Under the pieces are notes generated by a model. That model saw only the letters and a program-made list of their open reading frames with translations, was not told the DNA's origin and ran no database searches. The position numbers were made by a program, and so were the translations under genes. From Hyphomicrobiales bacterium (GTDB lineage Bacteria > Pseudomonadota > Alphaproteobacteria > Rhizobiales > Rhizobiaceae), in the NCBI GenBank assembly GCA_900469955.1, contig UBYX01000028.1, positions 49,641 through 113,640 of the forward strand: a stretch of 64,000 bases of DNA. Reading direction: 5' to 3'. This document shows, one piece after another, positions 45,097-53,921 of the stretch (position 1 is its first letter; each line of letters starts with the position of its first letter).

Positions 45097-46202
45097 CGGC
45101 TCAGGGACCCTCCCGCCAGCGGAGGCCATTGATTATCCGTCAGACCGTTCGTCTAGCTGCCGTCGTTATCTTTGCTATTCTTCCAATTGGCTTGTCGTTT
45201 GGATTAGATCGAAATGAGCCTGTTGCGCCGCTGCCGACGCATGACTTATCAGATCCCACAAAAGTGGACCTCGGGCGTTCGCTGTTCTTCGATCCGTTGC
45301 TTTCCTCAACGGGAAATGTTTCTTGCGCCACCTGCCATGATCTCGAAGCTGGAGGAACAATTCGCGTTAAACGCGCGATAGGATTCGCTGATGGGCGCGA
45401 GCTGTTCAATGTACCCACCGTCTTCAACGTCTCAAACAACCGCAACTTTGGTTGGCGTGGGCTTATGAAAACGCTAAACGCGCAAAATGAAAAGGTCCTG
45501 CTCGATCCCAATTTGATGGCTACGACCTGGCAGGAACTCATTCCGCGTCTCCAAAATTCACCACGATATGCGAGGGATTTCCAGATGGCATACGGTCTCC
45601 CGCCAAATCGAGAGACGGTGCTTGATGCGTTAGCAAGCTTTGAGATTTCGCTTCGAACGCCTGACGCACCTTTCGATCGCTTTCTTCGCGGCGATGTTGC
45701 GGCTCTTTCCGCAGATGCTGCCAGAGGCTACAGGCTGTTTAAGGATTATGGCTGCGTGTCCTGTCATCAAGGGTCCAACATTGGTGGCAACATGGTGCAA
45801 AGACTTGGCCTGTTCGTCGACGATAATATGAACTCTAGTGACGCAGGCTCCGAAAATAATGAAGGGACGTTCGATGGGGACGAACCCGAAGGTTCGTCGG
45901 ATAGAGACGCCTTCATGGGTTCAGCCGCCGATGAATTTCGCGTGCCCAGTCTACGTAATGTTGCGGTGACCGCTCCATATTTCCACGACGGCCGTACCGA
46001 AACACTTCCCCAGGCCGTTTCGCTCATGGGACGGCTTCAGCTCGGACGGGAGCTAACTGACCCTGATGTTGCTGCAATCACAGCTTTCCTTGAAAGCCTC
46101 ACCGGACAATTTGCTGAAAGAAGCCTCGATGCCCCTCCGCCGTCTTCTACGGACCCCACCTCAGTTCGTCGGCTCTCTCTGACACCAGATGGCGAGCAAT
46201 GA
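45093..46202 (+). CDS. Di-haem cytochrome c peroxidase (CcpA/MauG family) in the vir operon
   Basis: 369 aa with an N-terminal membrane/signal segment and two c-type haem sites: SCATCH and SCHQ within CVSCH, as in bacterial di-haem peroxidases; also LGRSLFFDPLLSSTGNVSCA and APYFHDGRTETL, hallmarks of the family. Periplasmic H2O2 reduction or MauG-like oxidation is expected. It is translationally coupled at both ends to virG and virA (ATGA overlaps). Possible jobs: removing host-derived peroxide, or chemically modifying phenolic signals sensed by VirA. Both are inference. Confidence 0.9.
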   Translation: MTAQGPSRQRRPLIIRQTVRLAAVVIFAILPIGLSFGLDRNEPVAPLPTHDLSDPTKVDLGRSLFFDPLLSSTGNVSCATCHDLEAGGTIRVKRAIGFADGRELFNVPTVFNVSNNRNFGWRGLMKTLNAQNEKVLLDPNLMATTWQELIPRLQNSPRYARDFQMAYGLPPNRETVLDALASFEISLRTPDAPFDRFLRGDVAALSADAARGYRLFKDYGCVSCHQGSNIGGNMVQRLGLFVDDNMNSSDAGSENNEGTFDGDEPEGSSDRDAFMGSAADEFRVPSLRNVAVTAPYFHDGRTETLPQAVSLMGRLQLGRELTDPDVAAITAFLESLTGQFAERSLDAPPPSSTDPTSVRRLSLTPDGEQ

Positions 46203-48706
46203 GGATTGCTCTTCTACTAGTAGCGGGGCTTGTATCGATGGTTCTGGCCCTAAGTCGTGGCCCCGATGAGGAGAGCCATGAAGCCATCTTAAATGCGCTA
46301 CGGTCTATAGACCTGACCTTCGCAGCGCTGCAGCGGGACGTCTTGCAGGCGCGATCGGGGATCCTCAAGAACTACGACTTTCTGGGACTCGCTATCGATC
46401 AGATGAGGGATGACCTCAAAGAAATTGCCTCGGTGTCAAGAACGGTCTCCTTGGCGGAGCCGGAGATGCTGGAAGAAAAGCTCACGGTCGTAGCGCAGTC
46501 GATCGATCACAACGAAGCTATGATAGAGCGCTTTAAATCCGGCAACGCGATGATCCAAAATTCATTACGGATCTTCGGCCAGACGCTGGGCGAGATGCGG
46601 GTTCAATCAAAAGCCGAGCAAGTTGAGTTTTTTCTGGAAGCTCAAGGTCTCGGTCAGCAGATGTGGCAGTTTCAGAACGGGCAGAACCTTGCGTCGGGTG
46701 AGGACTTGAAGCGCGGTCTAGTCCGCCTGCGCGGCCTAGCCCAGCCCGATATAGCCCCCCTCACAGGGTCGCTCGTGGAGCACGGCCTCCTGATCGTTAA
46801 GACCTTGCCGGCCGTGGACTCAATTGTGAGCGGCATCCAGTCTTTGGAAAGAGTGCGCGGGAGCCTTGAGCTCCAACGTGAGTATTTTCAGCAATTTGGC
46901 CATATAAATGCTCGCATGTCATTGATCCGTGTCGTCCTGGCACTTATCTCTCTAAGTCTTTGCGCATACGCGACCTATCTGGCAGTTCGCCTGAAATTAT
47001 ATGCGGATAGTCTACATTGGAAGCTTTATGTTGAGCAGACGGTCAATGAGGCAGTGACACGGATTTCGCTGGAACCCGAACGCTTTCAGGCAGTCATGAA
47101 CGAAGCCCTATCCAAGATGAAAGAGGTTTTCGGCTTTGAATCTGTTTGCCTCCTAGATCTTGATCCGAGCGACTGGAGCGAGAGGAGCGTTTTCGGTCGG
47201 AGTGACCTCCCAGAAGTGTGCACTTCTTTGGTCGGCGATGTGATCAGCGATCTGCGTGACACTGCGAAGCTCGAGCGCGATCGCGTTCTCTGGCGTCATC
47301 CAGTCCGCTACCGGAACCTAGGGAGCATCCTAGATGCATTACGAACGCCCAAACCGCTCGCCGTTGCCTCATATGTCCGTCCTCATAAGGATATGGTGGT
47401 CATTATGGTCGCACGTTGTCAGGCTGCATACTGGAACATGCGAACCGATGAGCAGGTCCTACGGATGACAACTGAACTTCTTGCTCTTGCGCTCGAAAAA
47501 CAACAAAGGCTTGCTGACCTCGATGAATTAGATCGGCGCGTAGAGGAAGGGCAGCGTTTAGAAGCGGTAGGAACACTCGCGGGCGGAGTTGCTCATGAAT
47601 TCAACAACATCTTAATGGCAATTATGGGCTATGCGGAAATGGCCGCTACTGCGCTGGAGATCTCGCTGCCTGCGCGGCGTTACGTGGACCATGTGCTCAG
47701 CGCTGGAGCTCGTGCAAAACTTGTAGTTGACCAGATGTTGACCTTCGGTCGCATGCGACGCAACCCAATGCTTCCCTTCGACGCGGTGCGAGCGACGCAA
47801 GAGATGCTGCCAGTCATAGAGGTTTGTCTCCCTTCTCGTGTTAAACTTCATGTGGACCTGCCGGACTGCCCCGCTGCAATGAACGGTAGTGCGATCGAGA
47901 TTCAGCAGGTCCTCGTTAACCTGTGCAAGAACGCTGGAGAAGCCATAGCTGGTGAGGGGCATGTCAAATTGGCTATCGACAGTCTGGAGGTATCGGTCCC
48001 TTACAAACTAACGCATGGCGACCTCCAACCGGGACCGCACCTGCGGATTGCGGTTACTGATACAGGACCGGGGATCGCGCCGGCACAATTACAGCGAATT
48101 TTTGAACCCTTCTTCACCACTAAAGGCGATGGAGGGACCGGCCTAGGCCTTTCAGTGGTGCATGGAACTGTACAATCTTTGAAGGGTGCCATGCATGTAT
48201 CCAGCATAGTAAGTCGGGGCACTCGGTTCGAACTTTATTTTCCGCTTCTTGACCCAAAGGTTTTGCCTACTCACGTCCCGATAATCATAAACTCGGGTGA
48301 GCGCGATGTTGTAACGCCAGGCCGTGGCGAGTTGATCGCTGTGGTCGATTCGCGTGAAAGTTCACGCCTCATGTGGGAAGAGAAAATAGCTGCCCTTGGC
48401 TACGAGCCTGTTGGGTTCCAAACAGCCGCACAACTAGCCAAATGGTGCAGCACAAATGTTGCTGATGCTGTTCTCATGGTTATTAATTATCATGCAACTG
48501 AGGAGGTCGGTGATCTTCTGGGTTTGCCGGCAGTGTATATGACCGACGGATCCTATCGGCTGGCGCCCGTTCCCTCCACTCCATACCGGGTTTTAAACCA
48601 TAGGTCCTCCATAAGGAACCTGCAGGATGCGCTGCGTTCCGTTTTAGAGGATCGTGATAATCCGCGCTTAACTCAGATACCTGCCCTGCAGACCGTGTAC
48701 GGCTGA
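46199..48706 (+). CDS. virA: VirA-like hybrid sensor histidine kinase
   Basis: 835 aa. TM1 at the very N-terminus, a helical periplasmic sensor, TM2 near residues 240-262, a GAF-like linker, then the kinase: H box EAVGTLAGGVAHEFNNIL (His about 465), N box VNLCKNAGEAI, G boxes TDTGPGIAP and GTGLGLSVVHG. The C-terminal receiver-like domain (about 712-820) reads VLMVINYHA where the phospho-acceptor Asp should be, so it looks unable to be phosphorylated. Order virG-peroxidase-virA in one operon differs from Ti plasmids, where virA and virG are separate. The start overlaps the peroxidase stop. Confidence 0.88.
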   Translation: MRIALLLVAGLVSMVLALSRGPDEESHEAILNALRSIDLTFAALQRDVLQARSGILKNYDFLGLAIDQMRDDLKEIASVSRTVSLAEPEMLEEKLTVVAQSIDHNEAMIERFKSGNAMIQNSLRIFGQTLGEMRVQSKAEQVEFFLEAQGLGQQMWQFQNGQNLASGEDLKRGLVRLRGLAQPDIAPLTGSLVEHGLLIVKTLPAVDSIVSGIQSLERVRGSLELQREYFQQFGHINARMSLIRVVLALISLSLCAYATYLAVRLKLYADSLHWKLYVEQTVNEAVTRISLEPERFQAVMNEALSKMKEVFGFESVCLLDLDPSDWSERSVFGRSDLPEVCTSLVGDVISDLRDTAKLERDRVLWRHPVRYRNLGSILDALRTPKPLAVASYVRPHKDMVVIMVARCQAAYWNMRTDEQVLRMTTELLALALEKQQRLADLDELDRRVEEGQRLEAVGTLAGGVAHEFNNILMAIMGYAEMAATALEISLPARRYVDHVLSAGARAKLVVDQMLTFGRMRRNPMLPFDAVRATQEMLPVIEVCLPSRVKLHVDLPDCPAAMNGSAIEIQQVLVNLCKNAGEAIAGEGHVKLAIDSLEVSVPYKLTHGDLQPGPHLRIAVTDTGPGIAPAQLQRIFEPFFTTKGDGGTGLGLSVVHGTVQSLKGAMHVSSIVSRGTRFELYFPLLDPKVLPTHVPIIINSGERDVVTPGRGELIAVVDSRESSRLMWEEKIAALGYEPVGFQTAAQLAKWCSTNVADAVLMVINYHATEEVGDLLGLPAVYMTDGSYRLAPVPSTPYRVLNHRSSIRNLQDALRSVLEDRDNPRLTQIPALQTVYG

Positions 48707-48837
48707 TGCAGAGGCGGCACTATACGGCAATAAAGGACCGTCCAATTGTAAATATAATGCGAGCCATAAATCCTGACGTCATTCGGCATGGATTGACGCA
48801 GATCTTGGATTGGGTTGAAGGCCATCAACATCCAGTC

Positions 48838-49365
48838 TTAGGACATTGACGTAGATCTGCCCGCTTCGGCCACTAACGCAGATCTCATTCTGCCATAAAA
48901 GCGGGCATCAGCCGCGGGAAGCCCGTGAAGCAGGGCGGGATGGTAGTTGTGGATTCCGGCTTCGATCGAGCCGGTGCCTCGTCGAATGGTGGCAAGGGCA
49001 TCACAGAGAAGTTGCCTAATGGTGTCGTCGCTTGTTGCAAAGAAGGTCTCGTTGACCACGCTTTGGATCAACACAATTTGGGTCCATGAAAAAGCGTCGA
49101 CACGTCTTGATGAGCTCAGCAGCAAACCTGCCTTCACGACAAGATTCTCTACCAACCCGATCTGTTTCGGGATCTGCCATTTTTGGTCATGATTTAGCGT
49201 ATCTATGCGAGACAACAGCTCACGAACGTTCCATGCGAAATCTGGTGGATCAGAAGATGTGTCGGCGTCGAAGGCGAGCCTAGGCTTCATTCCTTTGTCC
49301 GATACCGGGGTTTTAGCCGCGCTGGTAGTAACAAATTCCTCGAGTAACGCATTTGAGTTTTGCAT
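48838..49365 (-). CDS. Unknown 175-aa protein next to virA, possible T4SS substrate
   Basis: I do not recognise a domain. Begins MQNSNALLEEFVTTSAAKTP; the middle is helical. The tail YGRMRSALVAEAGRSTSMS has spaced arginines and a Ser-rich end, compatible with but not proof of a VirB/D4 secretion signal. AGGA lies 7 bases before the ATG. A poor vir-box-like site (three mismatches) is at 49428-49439. Convergent with virA. Confidence 0.6.
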   Translation of the reverse strand: MQNSNALLEEFVTTSAAKTPVSDKGMKPRLAFDADTSSDPPDFAWNVRELLSRIDTLNHDQKWQIPKQIGLVENLVVKAGLLLSSSRRVDAFSWTQIVLIQSVVNETFFATSDDTIRQLLCDALATIRRGTGSIEAGIHNYHPALLHGLPAADARFYGRMRSALVAEAGRSTSMS

Positions 49366-49554
49366 GTTCAGATCCTATTTTGGAACAAGCGAATTGATAT
49401 TTATTATAATGACATTGCCTCCTCGTTATTTCGACCGGAAGATAGTTACACTTTAAACAAAGGCGAGAACTTGGTATTCTGCATCATCATCTACGATCAC
49501 GCGCCTAGTGTACGTAGCGGCAGAGGCTAAGGCGGTGTGCTAGAGCAAATCCAG

Positions 49555-49801
49555 CGATCAATGAGCGACTTTCGCCGGAGCGCTACGCCTCACCGGAATG
49601 ACCGCGCTATTCCTCTACGATGGTGCGATGAACGGTAACGTCTTCCTGGCCTATATCGAGCAAATGTTGCTGCCGACGCTTCGCGCCGGCGATATCGTGG
49701 TCATGGACAACTTGCCGGCACACAAGACATCCGGTGTGCGCGATGCCATCGAATGTGTCGGCGCAAGGCTCATGTTCCTCCCGCCCTATAACGCCTGCTA
49801 A
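49555..49801 (+). pseudogene. IS630-family transposase C-terminal fragment
   Basis: Encodes LFLYDGAMNGNVFLAYIEQ, DIVVMDNLPAHKTSGVRDA and MFLPPYNAC: the DDE domain of an IS630-type transposase, cut at both ends. DNLPAHK includes the second catalytic Asp. Confidence 0.85.
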
Positions 49802-50506
49802 ATAAGGACGGCGTGGCGGTTCTCGTCTGGATGCCCGTGGCGATTTTATCGTTGGCCTGATCGAAGAAGAAAAGGACATCACGCTGAACGAAATGGTTCT
49901 GCGGCTGGCCAAGGAGAAGTCCGTTTCCATCGGGCGCAGCGCCCTCTATGTGTGGCTGCGCAAGACCTGCTGAAGCGCAGACACGACTGGTTCGACAGTC
50001 AGCTCGATCTCGATCCTTCTCAGCTTGTCTTCATCGATGAGACCGACCTGCGCACCAAGATGTCCCGGCTGCGTGGAAGATCGCTTTGCGGCGAACTTGC
50101 CGGGCCGCGGTCCCACATCAGCACTGGAAGACCACCACCTTTCCAGGGCACTCAGGCTTTCAGGCATGGCAGCTCCCATGGTGCTTGACGGCGCAATGAA
50201 CGGCACGGTGTTCCGGGATTATGTCGAACAGGTGCTCGTCCCAACACTGACGCCCGGCGACATCGTGGTGATGGGCAATCTGCCTGCACATAGGGCGGGA
50301 GGCGTGCGGCGGGCCATAGAAAGTATCGGCTGCAAGCTCCTCTACCTCCCGCCCCAATTGCTTTCTCCAAGCTCAAGGCCATTCCCCGTGCCAGAGCCAG
50401 GCGCACCGTGGAGGCGCTTTGGGACACCGTTGGTCAGATCGTGACGCTCTTTGAGCCTGGGGAGTGCGCCAGTTACTTCAAATCCTGCGGATACGACCCC
50501 GAGTAA
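49802..50506 (+). pseudogene. Second, degenerate IS630-family transposase
   Basis: Several frames together cover an almost whole transposase: GDFIVGLIEEEKDITLNEMV, then FDSQLDLDPSQLVFIDETD, then GDIVVMGNLPAHRAGGVRRA and a final FEPGECASYFKSCGYDPE. Frameshifts (near 49968 and 50110) and loss of the catalytic Asp (MGNLPAH instead of MDNLPAH) show it is dead. Confidence 0.85.
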
Positions 50507-50593
50507 AATGGACACCCTCTAGAATTAGTAAAGCAACATGGTAATAAGCTAGCAAACCTGAATGAGCCTCGATATTCCACGAGAACATGTTTC

Positions 50594-51097
50594 TTACCGA
50601 GCTTGCGGCGCCTTTCGCAGTGGCTCCGTGCTCACACTCCTCGAGACGGGCTGGTATTGAAAGCGCCAAGCACGGCCCGACCGCAAACGCACCGGATCGG
50701 TCGATCCGGTATCTACGCGAATCGAACTCAGCTCATCCGAATTGCCCAGGTCGCTTTCATCGTTATCAATCAGACTAACCGTAAAGGTCTGGATCTTTGA
50801 TGTTCCCAATCTTAATCGCTCCTCAAAGGCTAAGATGGCAGCAACTTGGCGCGCCAGTTTCCTGTTTAGTGCTTCAATCTCCCGCTTACGCCCACCTAAC
50901 CACGAAGAACTTTGGCCAGCAGAGCCAACGAGAATCCGTTGGTTGAAAGCGAAGTTGGTCAAGGCGCCCGCTTGATGGTGCCCTTGCACGGCCTCACGAT
51001 GCCTTATCTGCTTGCGAATAAGGTTTAGATGTTTCTGGGTCCGCTCACGGGCGCTCTCCATGCGCGCTAGGAGGACTTCCTTTGAAATACGTGGCAT
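50594..51097 (-). CDS. Unknown 167-aa protein with arginine-rich tail
   Basis: From ATG 51097 (GGAG 6 bases upstream): MPRISKEVLLARMESARERT, an alpha-helical charged body (KREIEALNRKLARQVAAIL), an acidic stretch (LIDNDESDLGNSDELSS) and a tail with SRSVSTEPLRKAPQAR. No known domain recognised. The tail is compatible with type IV secretion signals. It could equally be a decaying ORF in IS-rich DNA. Confidence 0.45.
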   Translation of the reverse strand: MPRISKEVLLARMESARERTQKHLNLIRKQIRHREAVQGHHQAGALTNFAFNQRILVGSAGQSSSWLGGRKREIEALNRKLARQVAAILAFEERLRLGTSKIQTFTVSLIDNDESDLGNSDELSSIRVDTGSTDPVRLRSGRAWRFQYQPVSRSVSTEPLRKAPQAR

Positions 51098-51137
51098 CCA
51101 AATCTCCAACAGTTCTAAGACGTTCGAACGCACAACG

Positions 51138-52186
51138 AGAACACCTCTGAGGCTAATGTGGTAATGAACATAAAAGCTTGACCCGACCGTTTCCGCTCGG
51201 CCCCCTCAGCATGTCCAGCGATGAAGTAGGCGCAGTGGCCCTACATTTTTGCTCGCTGCAATCAAAGTTTTAGAGAGGTTGTTTGACGACCCAGTCCAGA
51301 TGCGAGAGTATGCTAACCGGATTGAACCGTTATTATCGTCCATTACACAGAGACTTTGCATCAATGAGGCGGGAACTCAGGTTCGCCTGCAATAACAAAA
51401 CATCGATGCTATGTCATCGATCGAGTGCCTCTCTTGTGACTACTAAAAAGGTTGAGCATCATTTCAGCAAGGCATCTTCCTAGACACTTGCGCTTCGAGT
51501 CGAAGTGTATAGCGCTCATCCATAATGTTCTTTCACCTTGTCGCGTGATGGCTTTATCAACAGACAAACAGTCAGGAGACCTGATAAGACGCGCGAATCC
51601 CTGTTCGACTAGGCGACCTATACTCGAGCGGATTTCCTATGTCTCGTATCACAATGCTTCATTTGTAACGGCGGCTGATCTCAGCATACAGCTTCTGATG
51701 AAGTGCAGCCAAGCTGCGCTCTACATCGAAGTCTCGAAGGTAAGTTCCATGCACGCGTTAGCGTTGTTTCTTCATACGCGCTAACTGCTGGGGCTCAAAT
51801 GGAATGAGCTGGAATAGCGCGCAGATGCGGTATGTGGACTCAACAGTGACCCAAAAGGCACAGGTCCATCAATGGCCCGCGAACCAGACGATCTGTGACC
51901 GAGACGAACCTGTACCGTATCCATTGCGGAGTTCACCTACTTGGCCAGTCAGATCGGGCAGCTGATCATTAGAGCAAATCCTGTTCAATCCGGGTCATAT
52001 TCTGCTGCTTTAAAATAATTCGCGCATTGCGCTGGACTATCTAACCATGTCGTGCGCTGGTGATCCAAGCTATGGCCGTTGAAACTCCGATCCCGAACCG
52101 GGCGGCCGCTGAGCGTGCCGACGGACCATCACGAGCCGCCGCCAAAACACGGCTTCGGAGATCATCGCAAAAAGCGCGGGTCATAT
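51138..52186. other. About 1 kb without a supported gene
   Basis: Short frames (for example 51283-51483 and 51452-51784) lack ribosome sites and recognisable domains. No strong repeats seen. Probably decayed DNA before the IS66 left end. Confidence 0.45.
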
Positions 52187-52264
52187 GTAAGCCCACGGTG
52201 AAGGCCGTCTTGCGATGACGGGCTGCTGACTGCCAGTCCTAGTGGTAACACTAGGAGTAATCGT

Positions 52265-52672
52265 ATGACGAAGCATCCAATTGAGGTGATCACGTCCGTA
52301 GAGCGCCGTCGGCGCTGGTCACGCGAAGATAAAGAGCGCCTCGTCGCTGCCTGCTTTGAGCCAGACGCGGTGATCTCCGAGATTGCCCGCGCAGCCGGCA
52401 TTCATGTCAGTCAACTCTTTTGCTGGCGAAAGGAGCTTTGCCGGATCGAGGAGCCAAGGTCGGACACGGCGACTTTGGTGCCGGTAATCGTGTCCGAGGC
52501 CGCTTCGTCAGTCTCTCCCGTTCAACCGGAACCGCCCACCACATCCCATCCTCGTCGGAAGCGCAGCGATGTAACGATCGAGCTCGGCCGGGGCCGTCGG
52601 GTCCGCGTGGATAGCGATATCGACACGGACGCGCTTGGCCGGATTCTCGATTGCGTATTGGGTCTGCGATGA
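52265..52672 (+). CDS. tnpA: IS66 TnpA accessory protein
   Basis: 135 aa: HTH region RRWSREDKERLVAACFEPDA, VISEIARAAGIHVSQLFCWR and the C-terminal VTIELGRGRRVRVDSDIDTD. Intact, but useless for transposition without tnpC. Stop overlaps the tnpB ATG (ATGA). Confidence 0.9.
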   Translation: MTKHPIEVITSVERRRRWSREDKERLVAACFEPDAVISEIARAAGIHVSQLFCWRKELCRIEEPRSDTATLVPVIVSEAASSVSPVQPEPPTTSHPRRKRSDVTIELGRGRRVRVDSDIDTDALGRILDCVLGLR

Positions 52673-52850
52673 TCCCGCTTCCGAGTGGCGTGAAGGTCTG
52701 GCTGGCCACGGGCCATACCGATATGCGCAAGGGCTTCCCCGGTCTGTCGTTGATGGTGCAGGAGGCGCTGAAGCGCGACCCGATGTGCGGTCATCTGTTC
52801 GTATTCCGCGGCCGCGGTGGTGGCCTGATCAAGGCATCTGGCATGACGGC
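52669..52850 (+). pseudogene. tnpB: IS66 TnpB, truncated and frameshifted
   Basis: MIPLPSGVKVWLATGHTDMR and KGFPGLSLMVQEALKRDP are typical TnpB. A shift near 52830 puts the expected IWHDGQGA into another frame, and homology ends soon after. Confidence 0.85.
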
Positions 52851-52899
52851 CAGGGAGCCTGGAATTGGACACCGCCGACCATCAACGCTCAAGCGGCCT

Positions 52900-53854
52900 G
52901 ACCTGCGGCCTTCACCGGAGGCTTACGGTCATATTGCCTCCGACCAAATCACTAGTCGGACAAGGGAATCGGAAATCGGCCTACAACGGAATCCTCATTC
53001 CGATTCCGCGTTCGATGGATGCGCTCTAGTGGGAGGAAACTAGTGACGTCCCAGGTTCGGACTCTCTGTGGCCGAGACATCATGTGCAGGATGCCATGTG
53101 GACAGATCTTAACAAACTTCTCGCCGCGTAGGCAGCAAGATATCAGCGTTTGGTTCCAGGGTGGACCGTGGTTAGGCAAGAAGAGCAGGAACCCCGTCCA
53201 TGAATCAAGTGGGGACTAGAACCGTCCGCGCCGCACGACCAACGAATCCCATCACCCATGTATCTTCGGCCCAATCTGCGTCCAGAAAGGCAGGGCTACG
53301 CCACTGTCACGACATCCTGGGGGACACTCATGCTTTAACCAGAACCTGATCGAGACCTCCCCAATGGGTCCGAAGACGCCCATGCCCTCTCCGTCATACA
53401 CCAGGCAAGATGGCGTATGTGCAACATTTTCGTGATCCTGACGACGACAATCATCTGGCGATTTGTTGAAGACGGACTGATCCCAAGGGGGCCTCGCTTC
53501 AAGCGTTTGCTCCATAACAGTTCCAAGCGCCGACGGGTGACTGGAGAGAAGAGCGGCTCGCGAGATTGAAGATTGTACGGATAATATCCCCGTGTTGTAG
53601 TGTGCCATCGTCAATGGCCACCGGCGGCGCTAAATCGAAAAGTTGCTCCCTTGGGGATCCGATTACTAAGTTTATTTAGCAACTAAGAGTCTCTGTGCTA
53701 AGGTCATATTGGCTGCGTTCCTCAAACCTAGCTCACAAATCAATCGAAAGGATCCACCTGTTTTCGCCTCATTGGTTATGCATGAGCGCGAGAAACCGGC
53801 GTGGTGGGACGCCGTCCGCCTTTGCGGCTCAAAGTGGTGCGTCCGGTATGCTAT
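52900..53854. other. Region before the bZIP gene without a clear gene
   Basis: A 120-codon leftward frame (53252-53614) and a 65-codon rightward frame (53709-53906) are open but have no recognisable domain. Probably IS or gene debris plus the upstream region of the bZIP gene. Confidence 0.4.
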
Positions 53855-53866
53855 TACTTTTGAAAC
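53855..53866 (+). promoter_or_regulatory. Candidate vir box upstream of the bZIP gene
   Basis: TACTTTTGAAAC matches the VirG-binding consensus TNCAATTGAAAY at all but two positions. It lies 56 bases before the ATG in the right orientation, suggesting control by the VirA/VirG pair. Confidence 0.6.
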
Positions 53867-53921
53867 AGATATCCATTTGAGTATTCTGCCTAGTCTCCTA
53901 GAATGACACATTTGTTCATCA

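Larger units (their letters stand above)
52187..52900 (+). mobile_element. IS66-family element, left part only
   Basis: Begins with GTAAGCCCACGGTGAAGGCC, matching the usual IS66 left terminal repeat, followed by tnpA and a broken tnpB. No tnpC and no right end: the element is truncated near 52850-52900. Confidence 0.75.

Noticed and set aside
51283..51784. Short rightward frames before the IS66 element
   Set aside because: No ribosome sites or domains; composition suggests decayed DNA.
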